Numbered from the stretch's first letter, positions 45,216-56,780 are shown. The stretch is DNA of 64,000 nucleotides from Smallanthus sonchifolius (GCA_023525975.1 CM042021.1:103585501-103649500); one strand, 5' to 3'. Numbers and translations are program-made. Notes: a model not told the origin generated them from the letters alone.

Positions 45216-45909
45216 TGTAGTTGCTACTGTTGTGGTTGCCGCTCATACCTAGTTGCTACCGAAGGGCTAAGTTGGTACTTATGACTAGTAGCATTCCATC
45301 AATTATGCAAATTCGAAGCAACTTTAAGTGGCTTCAGCAAAGTAACAAAAATTCTTTCCACCGGGGGCACAACCCCCTAACCCCCTTGAATCCCCAGGTT
45401 CCTTATTTTTATTTCTTTTTGTGAATATTCCATACCCAAGCAAGTATGGTGATGCCACATTTTCAATCATGGTATTACATCATCTTAGCACCTAGCATAG
45501 GATGAAGAAAGCCATTGATGAATTGGTTAGAGTTGTGAACTTTAAAGGTAACATCTTACACTGTACTTCATTTATAATACTGATTATAAGATGTTGCATT
45601 GTTTAAGTTTGCATATATCTAATCGATACGCATGATTGTAAGAAGCTGATAAGTAGTTGATGTAACAAAACTAACTTTTAAGGGTGTTGTAACAATAACT
45701 TTGAAAACTCGAATCTAAATACATTTGGATCATAAAGTTTGCACATATTTTTGGAGTTTTCCTGGTTGGTTTCTGGCATGAAGAATGTCAGTGATTGTGG
45801 ATCTTATGACAAGTCTAATTGGTGTGTGGTTCTTGAGAAAACCTCATGTTAAATCACTTGTTTGAGGGAAGAATAATACATTATTGGTTCAACTTTACAA
45901 GTGAATGTG
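45216..45909. other. Unassigned spacer
   Basis: The stretch includes a C-rich motif (ggggcacaaccccctaaccc) often seen in degenerate plant repeats. No gene or complete element is recognised. Confidence 0.45.
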
Positions 45910-46197
45910 TGATGGGAATGAGATATGTGAAGGAAGGGAGCTATAGGTATTCTTAAGGGGCTAAAGTGTAATTTGAGGGTAGTATAAGTAATAGAGAATA
46001 AGACTTGTTGAGTAGGAAGGAATTAAGTTGTAGTTTGTTAGGCTCCTGCATATGGTGAATGGAGAGAGGGCATAGCGCTGGATCTATCCTTGTTATTCCT
46101 GTAATCGTTTCATGTGAGGTTAATTACATTGAATTCTGCTGTCATTTCTCTTGTTATCTTCTTCAATTTATAATTGAATCGAATCAGATCTCTATCA
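45910..46197 (+). repeat. Left LTR of the gag-only element
   Basis: Starts tgatgggaatgagatatg, ends cagatctctatca. About 97% identical by eye to the right LTR. Confidence 0.9.
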
Positions 46198-46242
46198 TTG
46201 GTCCGACTTGCCTTTGACCTGCCATTTTCTTTTTCAATTACC

Positions 46243-47571
46243 ATGGAAACACGTTCGTTTGCTCGGATCGATGTTCAGGAAGGCCAGATTCAGCAACTTC
46301 AACGTGCTGTTGCTGCTATCAAATCGACTATGAAAGCATTTGAGGCGGATCGAGCGGAATCCAGGGAATTTCGAAAGATGGTTCTGGATTAGATGAAGAA
46401 ACAGGCGACACCTCCGGGGGAGGGTTCGTCGGAATCTGGATCTGTTTTTTCCGGTGCGGTATTTTCTTCTTCGGGTCCTCAATTTGGTCCGAGTGATGCT
46501 CCTTCCGGCTTACCAGGGGCCGTGCAGCAGGTCACCCTTCCTGAGTTCAGTGGTTTTGATCCTCAGGGATGGATTCAGCAAGCTAATCTCTATTTTGCCA
46601 TTAACGACACCCCTGATGCCCTTCGTCTTCGGTTGGCTCAACTGAGCATGGTAGGGGTCGCACACCGCTGGTTCACTGTTATCACACAGGTACGTGACTC
46701 ACTTTCCTGGATTGACTTCCAAACATCACTCCTTCATTGTTTTTCTGGGTTGGAGATTCACAAACCTTATGAACAATTGGCTAATATTCAACAAGGGGAC
46801 TCAACTCCTGCTTATGAAGTCGATTTTGATGAGATAAACAAAAGGGTTCAATTACATCGCCATCCATCTCGTTTGGACACCATGAAATCGTCTACCGTTG
46901 AGGAAGCAATGCTTCGCCCTAATACCAACGTCGCCGTGAACTGTTCCAGTTACCTGGCTCGTTTTGGGCCTTCATCGATCGGGTTACTTGATGGGCTCAA
47001 TACGGTGGGTCTTTCGAAGCCCAAAACTTCATTTAATAGTAAACCCATAGACCGTCACTTAATTGCCCTAACCGAATCTGCGAGGTCATCTTCCACCGCT
47101 AAATCTCCAGTTGCGTTTCCTTCAATTAATTTCGGGTTGCAATGGAATTCCAATTCAATTAAGGGCGTGCTAACCCAATTTTCTGGTCGACTCGGGGTTT
47201 CCAAGGATTTCCTAATCCCTGTACTTCTGTTTCAGCATCCTCCCCAGCTGGAAAAACAGTTTCCGATGGCATCGGTGGTGTCTATGTTCAAAATTGGCGA
47301 TCGACGCCTTGGTTGGAAAGGCGGTACGGTACCATTTGCCTCTGCTGGAATTTTACTTCCTACAAATCTACCGGGTATTCGTTGGTGGTACAAGATTGTA
47401 AGTTCTGTTATTGGGCTAATTGTTGGATCCCATCATTCGTGGGTGGTGCATGGGCAGGGCCGGCCATCAGACGACGCAACCGTTCCCAGTCTTGAGGACA
47501 AGACTGTTTTGAAGGGGAGAGTATTGATGGGAATGAGATATGTGAAGGAAGGGAGCTATAGGTATTCTTAA
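46243..47571 (+). pseudogene. Gag of the gag-only element
   Basis: The frame starts at ATG 46243 (METRSFARIDVQEGQ) with a coiled-coil-like start, is interrupted by one in-frame TAG at 46390-46392, and then stays open to 47571 inside the right LTR. A retrotransposon gag domain is visible (LPEFSGFDPQGWIQQANLYF; LSMVGVAHRWFTVI; SWIDFQTSLLHCFSGLE). The part after about residue 225 has no recognised domain and no zinc knuckle, consistent with a deletion that joined gag to the 3' end. Confidence 0.8.
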
Positions 47572-47812
47572 GAGGCTAAAGTGTAATTTGAGTGTAGTAT
47601 AAGTAATAGAGAATAAGGCTTGTTGAGTAGGAAGGAATTAAGTTGTAGTTTGTTAGGCTCCTGCATATGGTGCATGGAGATAGGGCATAGCCCTGTATCT
47701 ATCCTTGTTATTCCTGTAATCGTTTCATGTGAGGTTAATTACATTGAATTCTGCTGTCATTTCTCTTGTTATCTTCTTCAATTTGTAATTGAATCGAATC
47801 AGATCTGTATCA
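47525..47812 (+). repeat. Right LTR of the gag-only element
   Basis: Direct repeat of 45910-46197, ending cagatctgtatca before the target duplication. Confidence 0.9.
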
Positions 47813-47817
47813 ATGTG

Positions 47818-48646
47818 ATAATGGTTAACAAAACATCATGTGTTATGGGGTGTAGGATTTTGTAATTCTTTTAGTGGAAACTTAACTTCATATCACTAAT
47901 GGAGTTGTTATTTGGAAATAGAAAAAGGAGTTTTTGTTAAAACAATTAAATCCTATTTCACTTATTTAGATAAACGAGTTACATGGTTTTGTCAAACCGT
48001 CAACTCATTTACGACCCGTTTAACCTAATTATTATTTTCCGAGTATGGCTTGAATGTTTATGGGCATATATGTTTGATATTGACTTGACATGACAACGAT
48101 TTATTGTTAAAAAGTTTTATACTTGTCACTCTTAAAAAATACATAGTGAATCAGTGTCACTCAATTGTCAAATAGATATTAATACATAAAAAACCAATGA
48201 CGGCTCGCGATAGGTATGTAAATCCGCCCCTGCAAATCACCCCACATTAACAGAGAAAAGAAATAAAATATAAAATGCTAAGAACTAAAAATTTACACCA
48301 CCACAAAACATTTAATACAACAATTATACAATATCATCTTGCAGCAAAAATCAAGTCTAGTAAAATGACACCACCCAAAGTCACAAACCATAATCATTGA
48401 CTCCTCTGCCAAGAAACAACCGTACAGCAACCACCAAAGCGGCATAAAACCGCCACTCACACAATAAAAACAATGTCAACCGTCTAACAACAAGATACCT
48501 TCGTTCTAATCAGGCATAACAAGTCGATAGTCATCCCAAGATCATAAATACAAAACTCAGGAAACACAGTAGTAACGTTATTCACATAAACTCTACGCGC
48601 TAGGTTCCCATATCGGAAAGCATTGGGGACTCGGGGAAGTACAAAC
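47818..48646. other. Intergenic stretch, includes the AHP 3'UTR
   Basis: The right part (about 48300-48646) should be the 3'UTR of the minus-strand AHP gene. The left part has gacccgtttaacc-type words of degraded repeats. No ORF of interest is present. Confidence 0.5.
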
Positions 48647-51224
48647 TTATTCCATCATAGGGATCGATCCACCGGCTTGCAAGATTTGTTGCTCCAACTG
48701 CATTATACACAAGGGTAAAAATGTAAATTACTATGTTCCACTAGCAGGAATGATATGAACATCGCCTAAGGGTGTCAATTGTGTCAGGTTGTTTGCGGGT
48801 TGAATCGTTGAATCTGAACAAGACTCATATATTTATTTGTGTCAAAGGCATCACCCCTAATCTGGACACATTTAACATCATGTAACCTGACACGACCCAT
48901 TTTAACCATTTATCTAAACTGAGTCAAATGGGTTGACGGGTTGATGGGTTTGTAAGTGAGTTGTAATCAAGTTGTAAACGTGTTGGACTGTTGTTAATGA
49001 ATGGGTTAAACAAGTCGCAAACTGGTTGGCACGTCATGTTTAATTAAACGGGTTAAACAGGTCAACCCAAACATGACCGTTTAGTTAGATAGGGTAAACA
49101 GGTCAACCCAACCCGAACATGACACGTTTATTAAACAGGTTACCAAAACCTGATTATTTTCATGTCGTGCTTTGCCGCCCTACACATACCTACCTTGTTA
49201 TGCGGTTCAAATAGCTCTTAGCTCGAAATCAGCTCGTTTACAAACCGAGCCAGCTCGGATCGTTTACAAACCGAGCCGGCTCGACTCGTTTACAAATGAG
49301 CCAGCTCAATTTGGCTCGAATTATTTTATTTTTAATTTATTATATACACACACAACTGTTTGTGAGTAGAAGATGCTTTTTGCCAGTCTACTAGTCACTA
49401 CATAAAAGCATTAATTATATACATTTTAATTTATATCCTAGTTTCAGCTCAATACCCAATACTAAGTCTAGGGGTGTTCAGATAGCTCCTGATTCGAAGC
49501 TCACTTGAAATAAGTTCGAAAAAACTAGCTCAAAATCGGCTCGTGAGCCTGCTTGGCTCGGATCGTTTATAAACCAAGTCGAGCCGGCTCAGCTCGGTTC
49601 GACTCATGAACAACCCTGCAGTACCTTGGCCAAGGGTAATAATGTAAATTACTATGTGTAAACGTACCCTGAACAAGGCTTCAAGTTTGTTCCTAACGAG
49701 GATGTATTCGTGTTTCACTTGCTGCAGACACCGCAGACACCTGCAGCAACCACACCCCATCGAAATCATAAAGCAGTTGGTGAAAATAATGTCATATAAA
49801 CTCTTTTCCTGACGTATGACACCGCCTCTAGATTTTGACCACTTTAAATACAAATTCATACCATCTTCTATAACCCAAAAAAGAAAAGAAATTTCCAATT
49901 CAGCATTTTAGAACACTTGGAACGACACTTCATCAAATCTTGACCCGTTTCAATTTTTCAAGAATTGCACAAGTATGTGTATTTTAAACAAGTTCAGGGA
50001 CTCTAAAATAGCAAAATTGGGTTGAGTGACTTTTTATGCAAAATGAGTAAGTATGTTAGTTCTTTTATGGTATTAAACCAAATAGTATATTTGATGCTTT
50101 GACTTTGAATGTCAAACGAACACCTTTCAAATTCAAGATTGATACGAACATGTTAAACTTCTGAGAGAAATTCGGTGTCTATAAAAAGAAGTAAAAGAAC
50201 CAATGTAAGCAGGAAAAGAATCAGTGGTAGAAAGTTAAGGAGAATATGTAACAGTTATGTATTTGACAATATAAGTTTGACCATTTTTTACCATCAAATG
50301 GTTGACAGCATACATCTCTCAAAGAGAATGAAAAGAAGAGTCTAACTGCTAGAAAGTAACTGATGACATATTCAAGAATTATTTTCTTTGAGTTGACCAA
50401 TATTTTACTGATGGTCAAACACTTTTTGTAAAACCATAAAAACAAGTATGTCTGACCTGAAAAGTCAAAATGTGTCCTTTTCCCAACTTGAGGAAGTCAA
50501 ACTATCACAACAAGATTACACATAGTTTGACTATTTATCAGCATGGTCAATGAGAAGTAGTTACTCACCCGTCAAGGTTTTTCTCCTCACAGTAGTTTCT
50601 GAAGTGAACACACACGTTCGTGACCCGTTGTGCCCCAATGCTGTTATCACAAATTACCAAAAAAAAGATTAAAAAAATCTTGGTTGTTCAAATTATTATG
50701 GTAACGAACAAACACACGCATTTCGCCATTATATTATGGGCATAATACCTTGAACTGCTACCCTTGAACTGATGAACATGAGAATCAACCTGTTTATAAT
50801 CCACAATCTTCTGTTGACTTTTTTTTGTTATCAAAAGTCAAAACAAAGATCAGAAATAGGAACAGAATCAAAAGTTAAAACTTAGAACCGATCAGTAATA
50901 ACTAATAAATAAATAAAAACTTACAGAGCAGTTGCTAAATTGTTAAGAAGCTTTTCCGAGTCTTCAAAGAAAAGGGACACCACTTCAACCACAAACTCCG
51001 GGTTGCTCTCATCTTGCAGTTTCTGAAGTTGTGTGAATTGATCATCAAGATATCCCTAAAATCACCAAAAAATTAACCATAAATAAAAAAAATTAGACAA
51101 AAATAATAATTCGCATTTCCCATATGAAACTCAATTATTCACGTTAAAAGACGTTACAAACCTCATTATACAGAGATGTTGTGTACTCGATAAACTGCCT
51201 TTGCAATTGAGAGACTGCAGCCAT
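48647..51224 (-). CDS. AHP: Histidine-containing phosphotransfer protein (AHP), six coding exons
   Basis: Exons in minus order: 51224-51162, 51055-50925, 50817-50749, 50640-50569, 49740-49668, 48697-48647; total 459 bp, 152 residues, all GT-AG and in frame. The protein starts MAAVSQLQRQFIEYTTSLYN, contains LQDESNPEFVVEVVSLFFED, and has the phospho-acceptor motif HQFKGSSSSIGA (His80). It ends QQILQAGGSIPMME. Length and exon pattern fit plant AHPs, four-helix HPt proteins that carry phosphate from cytokinin-receptor histidine kinases to response regulators in the nucleus. The acceptor His is present, so it is not a pseudo-HPt. Exon 3 uses an acceptor after an A-run, chosen because it keeps the frame and the family residues LQQK. 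A 5'UTR intron precedes the start exon. Confidence 0.93.
48767..49187. repeat. Degraded inverted-end repeat in AHP intron 5
   Basis: The region starts agggtgtcaattgtgtcagg and ends ttgccgccct, a loosely inverted pair (8 of 10). It is full of gggttaaacaggtcaaccc-type words in both orientations. It looks like an old hAT-like MITE, but no target duplication was found. Confidence 0.4.
49200..49617. repeat. Degraded repeat with agctcg...cgagct words in AHP intron 5
   Basis: Words such as agctcgtttacaaaccgagc recur four times or more, and ctaggggtgttcagatagct (49468) faces catgaacaaccctg (49605) as an inverted pair. This resembles a short hAT-like MITE (49468-49617) beside a partial relative (49200-49330). 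Confidence 0.45.
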
Positions 51225-51311
51225 GAGTTCTTGCTTTTCTGAAAAACGTTTTACTTATCGTTCTTGATATGTAAGCTTATCTGCAAAATTAGTAATCTTA
51301 TTGGTCCAGCT

Positions 51312-51373
51312 CATATATATATATTATATAAATACATACATACATACATATATGTATATATATACATACATAC

Positions 51374-51406
<33 letters not shown>

Positions 51407-51440
51407 CACACATATATATGCAAACATACATACATTTGTA
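51312..51440. repeat. Compound TA/CATA/CA microsatellite
   Basis: Alternating tatata, catacatacata and cacacaca tracts lie in the AHP 5'UTR intron. The 78-codon frame crossing it is an artefact. Confidence 0.9.
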
Positions 51441-52299
51441 TGTCAAAAACATGCAGGTGTAAACTTAAAAGGTTGGAAAAGTATTAACTTAGCAAAATAA
51501 GAGAACAAAAGAACTCATTTATCAGTGCCTTCCAAATGCATGGACTTACACACATGATACATACATTTATATATGCGTATGTAACAGGCAAGAAGATGCA
51601 AACTTAACGGTTTAAAATTTTTTTTATTAACTTACCGAAATGAGAGAATAATATATCAATTCATTTATTGGTTTCTTTCAGTAGAATTTTCCCAAATAAG
51701 AATCTTTTTGTAGCCAAAAGTGACACAAGAACTTGGCTTTCCAACTAGATTATATTCTGCAATTTCCTTGCATCTTATTCCCAACATTGATTTAATGGCT
51801 TTTATCATCTTGCATTATTCTATGATTCCAAATAATCGATAGATTATCATAGTTATACAAAATCATCAAATATGCTAGTGATAATCTTGACTTATAGAAA
51901 GCATAATCTTCTCTAACATATAATATATTATTTTAAAAAAATATAAATAATGGATTTTAATGACGGTTATTTCAGTTATTTACACACATATAACCAAAGC
52001 CGAACCATAAAACATAGTTATAAAAAACAACTATAACCAAACCATAGGTTTCTCAATCAATTCGGTTTTTCTGGCTATGAATCAGTTATTCGGTTTTCCA
52101 ACTCACCCAAATCAGGTCCCACACATATCAAGATAACAACCAAGAAATCAATCAAACATACAAGAAACTCATTTCACTTCTTCCCCTTTTCGTTTCCATT
52201 TACGAATTTCACATCATACGAGTTCTAAGTCAAGTACCCATTCTAGAAAAAGGTAAACATATTTGATTTTCAATTCCAGGATCAAACACAATACTTGAA

Positions 52300-52925
52300 A
52301 AAAAACAACTTTTCTATAAAGATTTGGCTACAAAGCTAACATCAACATTCCTAAGACTTGATTTTAGTCATCAAGCTTTGAACTTTTTCATAATCTCATA
52401 CCAAACTTAAAGTTCAAAACTCACTCAGACTAAAAAATAAAAATAATATAAACTTCTTTATAAACTTAAAAAAAATAACTTTTTTAAAGATTTGGCTACA
52501 AAGCTAACACCAACATTCTTAAGACTTGATTTTAGTCATCAAGCTTTAAACTTTTCATCATATCATGCAAAACTTGAAGTTCAAAACTCACTCAGACTAA
52601 ATAATATAAACTTTTTTTTAAACTAAAAAAAAACAACTTTTTTAAAGATTTGGCTACAAAGCTAACACCAACATTCTTAAGAGTTGATTTTAGTCATCAA
52701 GATCTAAACTGTTTCATAATCTCATACCAAACTTGAAGTTCAAAACTCACTGAGACTAAATAATATAAATTTTTTTTTTAAAACTTAAAAAAAGCAACTT
52801 TTTTTTACAGATTTAGCTACAAAGCTAACACCAACATTCTTATGACCTGATTTTAGTCATCAAGCTTTAAACTTTTCATCATATCTTACAAAACTTGAAG
52901 TTCAAAATTCTCTCAAACCAAATAA
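52300..52925. repeat. Tandem repeat of about 160 bp, four copies
   Basis: The word gatttggctacaaagctaac recurs at about 52321, 52489, 52647 and 52810 (spacing 168, 158, 163). Each copy continues with cttgattttagtcatcaagc and ttcaaaactcactcagacta, so the whole unit is repeated with small indels in its A/T-rich joints. It lies within the AHP 5'UTR intron. Confidence 0.9.
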
Positions 52926-53098
52926 TACAAATTTGCAATCTAGGAAATCGGATCTAGATAAAGTTCTAAACTTTATAAAATTATCATAACCTTGAATCAT
53001 TTCTTCATAACTTACCCTAATCAATAAATTAGCTCTAAGTTAGAAATCATGGTGAAATGAACAAATTACAGTAATACCCAGATAGGATCAAGAGTTAC

Positions 53099-53200
53099 CG
53101 GAGGCGGTGATGGGTTACTCCGGTGAAATTGCGGCGGAGATCGGATGGTCAACGCGGTGTAGTCAGAACAAGGAAGAAAAGGAAAGATTGGGAACATAAA
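53099..53200 (-). other. Probable non-coding first exon of the AHP gene
   Basis: On the minus strand a GC-richer stretch (ttgaccatccgatctccgcc and ccatcaccgcctccg) ends at the donor gtaact. It has no ATG-initiated ORF of note. Beyond about 53200 the sequence becomes a promoter-like spacer with a gatttgattt repeat (53241-53270). The transcription start was not located. Confidence 0.5.
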
Positions 53201-53240
53201 ATAAGACAAAAAAAGAGAGAAGGCATATGATGTTTATCAG

Positions 53241-53270
53241 TGATTTGATTTGATTTGATTTGGTTTGGTT
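53241..53270. repeat. (TGATT)n / TGGTT short tandem repeat
   Basis: Five to six copies of a pentamer lie just upstream of the AHP first exon, in the promoter. Confidence 0.85.
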
Positions 53271-53630
53271 CCCCCAAAATATTCGATTATATTGTGATCA
53301 TCGTGATCGCATGTTGGGGGACAAAACGGATCTTCAACGGCGCGGATTCATTGAATTGTGAAAGTTTGGTTTGGTGGCACCAATCATTCACAAAGAAATT
53401 GATCCTAGTCACAAATTTTATAATTTATTTATTTAATGTTTGATTTAATTCAGAGATCTTATATTTTATCTTGGATTTGTTCTTTTTCTCCAGACTCGAT
53501 CCCACATTTTTAGGAAAACTTCCACCTCCAATTTTTCCATAGATACGTCTCTCCCGTTTTTCTTCAAAATTATTCTCACTTTTTATTATCTCCATTGACG
53601 ACATTAATAGACTCAAGAATTTGAAGATTA
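53271..53630. other. AHP promoter side spacer
   Basis: No gene or element is recognised. It is the upstream region of the minus-strand AHP gene; no confident TATA box or other box was assigned. Confidence 0.4.
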
Positions 53631-53633
53631 AGG

Positions 53634-53855
53634 GGGGGTGTTTGTGATTCATTTTCAAATCTACTTATCGACTTATTAACTTTTCTAAAAAATTAATAAG
53701 TTAAAAGCTTGTTTAGATAAACTAAAAGGAGATGAAAAAATATGGTGTGAAAAGTTGTTTTTTAAGAAGTAAGGAGGGTGTGACTTCTCAAACCTCCTTA
53801 TTACTTTTGACAAAAAAAACTTTTTGAGGTTTGAAAAGGAATCCTAAACACCCTT
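53634..53855. mobile_element. Small inverted-end element
   Basis: The left end gggtgtttgtgattcatttt and the right end aaaaggaatcctaaacaccc are inverted over about 24 bp with three mismatches. A ttaa word precedes (53629-53632) and follows (53854-53857). The ends resemble hAT MITEs, but the ttaa flanks would also fit another superfamily, so I leave it open. About 210 bp of unassigned sequence follow. Confidence 0.6.
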
Positions 53856-54069
53856 AAAGTCGGGATTATTGGACTTTGGAAGCAATAATTTTAATAAATG
53901 GAATGAAACCGTAAGTGTATATGAACTTGGTTTTACTTCGACTTATTTTTATCGAAAGGAAGCCACACTTGCGTCGTTTCAAATCATTAGGCTTATAGAT
54001 AATATTATCTATAAGCAACATTTGAATTTGAGTCTAGACTCTAGATAGAAACCTTGGGTAACAAGTTTA

Positions 54070-54366
54070 GAGCATTCGCATCAGATTCTTTATTCTTATC
54101 TTTATAATTTAACTAAAAACAATCATTTCATAAAAAAATTATTCATTTTAAAAAAACCTTTCACATCTCATTTCTTATCCTTATAATTTTTAAAAAAAAT
54201 TGTTAAGCAATTAGTATATTTAAGATTCTAGTGTACATTTCTTTATAGTTTTAAGGATAAAGATAAGGTTTAAAGAATGTGATGTAAGACTATTTTAACT
54301 TACATCTTATTTTTTCCCTTATAATTTAAAGATATGGTGTATATACCAATGTTGATGTGAACGCTC
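54070..54366. mobile_element. PIF/Harbinger-type MITE
   Basis: The ends gagcattcgcatca and tgatgtgaacgctc are inverted (12 of 14), and the trinucleotide tta flanks both (54067-54069 and 54367-54369), the target size of PIF/Harbinger elements. The interior is A/T-rich with a second layer of inverted words (tttataattt). It has landed in the LTR of the Copia relic. Confidence 0.75.
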
Positions 54367-54555
54367 TTAGTTGGCTATAAATAGATGCTTAGAATTGTTT
54401 AATTTTGTATCAGTTTTTCATCAACCAAAAAGAGTCATACACGAATTGTGTGTATCCTGTTTTGTATCAGTTTTTGATTAACCAAAAAGAGTCGTACACG
54501 AGTTGTGTATCCTGCTAAGTTCATAGTTGATTGATTATTGAATCTAAGTTCAACA
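54367..54555 (+). repeat. 3' part of a Copia-type LTR
   Basis: The segment has a TATA box (ctataaatagatg at about 54374), a duplicated word (accaaaaagagtc.tacacga at 54425 and 54481) and ends ttcaaca at 54555, directly before a primer site. The LTR start lies left of the MITE and cannot be placed. Confidence 0.6.
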
Positions 54556-54557
54556 AG

Positions 54558-54570
54558 TGATATCAGAGCC
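54558..54570 (+). other. Met-type primer binding site
   Basis: tgatatcagagcc differs from the common TGGTATCAGAGCC by one base and follows the LTR end by two bases. Confidence 0.75.
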
Positions 54571-56780
54571 ACCACGAACTAAGAACATAATCCGGTTGAA
54601 GGGCCACACCCAAAAGCAGTGCAATCGAAGTTTTCACCCAGCAAAAACTCGATCGCAGATCAGAACCGACAAGATACCAATTGAAGTTTCTTTTCTCCTG
54701 CAAGCAGAAGATTGATCATAGATCAGTGATCATCAGATTTTCGACTTCAAATCATACCCAAGAATTGATTGAAGTCTAAATTAAACCGAAACCTTCACAT
54801 ATAAGGAGTCGATAGAAGACAACATTAGTTGCAACCTGTCACACCCCGCCTCAGGCACCCCCTGGACGTGTGTGAGCTCGATTGGTACATGTTTTGATTT
54901 CAGAGTTGATTTATAAAATACAGCGGAAGTCATTTCACATGGATCGTTTCATCATAAATCTCAACCTTGAGTGTTGCTTTTGTAAATATAAAGACCCAGT
55001 GAGAAAACAAAAGTCTTGTATTTATATTCCTAAACACAGGGATTTATATACCCTTTTCTTTATATTGATTACAAACAGTGTTTGAAATCAAATACACCTC
55101 TTGTTTCTTATGGACAAGTTTCAAGCAACTGGAAATAGTACTATCCAAGGTTGATAATCCCTTGGTCCTATCTCCTTTTTCTTTGTTTCTTTAGGATTAT
55201 CTATGCATGAGGCCTGAGAATCCAACATACATTTCATCTTTTTCATGGGTCAGATCCTTTGTCTGCCCGTACCCCTTTTTCTTTTATATTTTTACCGATT
55301 ACCTGAAAACATTTTGAAAATGAAACGTCAACGCGAACGCAGGTGAATATATTTATCTTGACATTAAAACCATTTAGCACAAACAATTATTAATTTTATA
55401 ATCACAACTTTGTGTTCAATCTACATATTCAACATGCCCTTATCTCCTGATCATATGCACCACTGTATACACTAGTATCATGTCTTATAATAATGGCCAG
55501 GTCTACGCCTCCGAAATTGTTATAAGATCAGTACTAGCCGTAATCCGGGACTTTCACCCGAGATCCGTGTAGCCCTTGCAAGTTTTACGTATACCTATGG
55601 CCTGAATGCTTTGTTCGTAGAAGAACGTCATGCATTATTCCCTTAACCTTTATTTGACCATTTTCGTAAACGTAAATGTTTGACACAAGTTTTAAAAGAG
55701 ATAAAGTATTCACCTTGATTATAGGAATGAGCCTCTAAGTTGGAAATTACAGAATCAGCTTCCTAACTTGGTTTCTCTAGCGTTCCAGTACTTCTACAAG
55801 CGTTTTCTTCCTAGAACAAGCACTACAACAAGCGGGACTTGGACCGGGATCATTGGGAATGGCTTAGGGAAGCTTTTGGACGAATTTAGAGTGTAATGGA
55901 CGAGTTGTGGATGAAGAAAACGATCAAAATCGTCCAAGTATTTATAGGCAGGGATTTGGACCCATAGCGGACCGATATGGTAGTGCGTAGCGATCCGCTA
56001 TCACCCTATGATTGCGTCAGCCCCTACACGTCCAAATCTGATTGGACCGCACCTCTTTTTACGGCTAGCGGACCGTTATAAGGAGCGTAGCGGTCCGTTA
56101 TCGAGACACGCGTCAGAATCTAGAGCTGAGTCACATGACACGTGTCAGCACTGATTGTGGCTAGTCGGACCGTTATCCAAATGATATCGGTCCGTTATCC
56201 GACCCTTTACTCATAACGAACCTTTAGGGAATATGATAGCTGTCCGCTATCTACGGAGAAATCAAAATTTATATTTTTAACCCTAGACTTTGGTACTTTA
56301 GATACATAAGTCCTTATGGGTTCTAACCTTAGCATTTCTTGGACATTTTTGTGCAGGTGTTACACAACCTGACCCGAGAAGAAGACTTGATCAGTAAATA
56401 TTTCATCTCAATGGCAGATCTCCATGCAGTTGGTGGCATCAAGAGACACAATAGCCAAAATTACAATATGTGGTAAACTTGCATTAAGTCGTACTTGTAA
56501 AGACAAGATCTTTGGGAAGTCGTTAACAGGGTAGACATAACCCAACCAAGAATCAACATGAATGGGGCGATAAACAAGTGGAAGATCAAGGTAGGCAAAT
56601 CCCTATTTGTTATGAAAACAACCATGGAAGATGAAGTACCGGAACACATTCGACATGAAGAAACGCCTAACGTAGCCTATGACACACGTGTTACGTTTTA
56701 TTTCTATAAAGAACGATGCAAAGTTACAGCTGCTGTGGAAAACGAGTTGTTATCAATGGCTCAAAAAGAACTATCAATAT
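54571..56780 (+). pseudogene. Copia gag relic split by a solo LTR
   Basis: Downstream of the solo LTR, 56400-56780 reads ISMADLHAVGGIKRHNSQNY and, after stops, INKWKIKVGKSLFVMKTTM, EDEVPEHIRHEETPNVAYDT and VENELLSMAQKELS, a Copia gag (UBN2-like) order. The part before the solo LTR (54571-54836) is the leader. Nothing of protease, integrase or RT follows, so the element is truncated after gag at about 56780. Confidence 0.75.
54837..56364 (-). mobile_element. Solo LTR of the Tekay-like family
   Basis: It starts tgtcacaccccgcctcaggc and ends gtgcaggtgttaca, matching the LTR family at 2018-5543. The 5 bp word caacc is present on both sides (54832-54836 and 56365-56369). No internal sequence is present, so it arose by recombination between the two LTRs of a full element that had inserted into the Copia relic. 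Confidence 0.9.

Larger units (their letters stand above)
45910..47812 (+). mobile_element. Gag-only LTR retrotransposon (Ty3-type)
   Basis: Two 288 bp LTRs (45910-46197 and 47525-47812; about nine differences by eye) have TG...CA ends. The 5 bp word atgtg flanks the element (45905-45909 and 47813-47817). A primer-site-like ttggtccgacttgcc follows the left LTR, and a purine tract (gaaggggagagtat) precedes the right one. The interior codes only for gag; protease, RT and integrase are missing, so it needs enzymes from elsewhere to move. The primer site is not the Met type used by the other elements here. Confidence 0.88.
51239..53098 (-). other. 5'UTR intron of the AHP gene
   Basis: The acceptor tttttcag (51239-51246 on the plus side as ctgaaaaa) lies 14 bases before the ATG. 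A donor ccg|gtaact is found at 53098/53099, after a GC-rich, T/C-containing exon typical of a 5'UTR. The 1860 bp intron is A/T-rich and contains a compound microsatellite and a 160 bp tandem repeat. The acceptor is firm; the donor choice is likely but unproven. Confidence 0.6.

Noticed and set aside
49741..49898. N-terminal extension of the AHP exon 5 frame (MEISFLFWVIEDGM...)
   Set aside because: It is intron sequence; family alignment places the acceptor at 49740, and the upstream residues do not fit AHPs.
51264..51500. 78-codon ORF rich in Tyr/Ile/His
   Set aside because: It is translation of a TA/CATA/CA microsatellite in the AHP 5'UTR intron.
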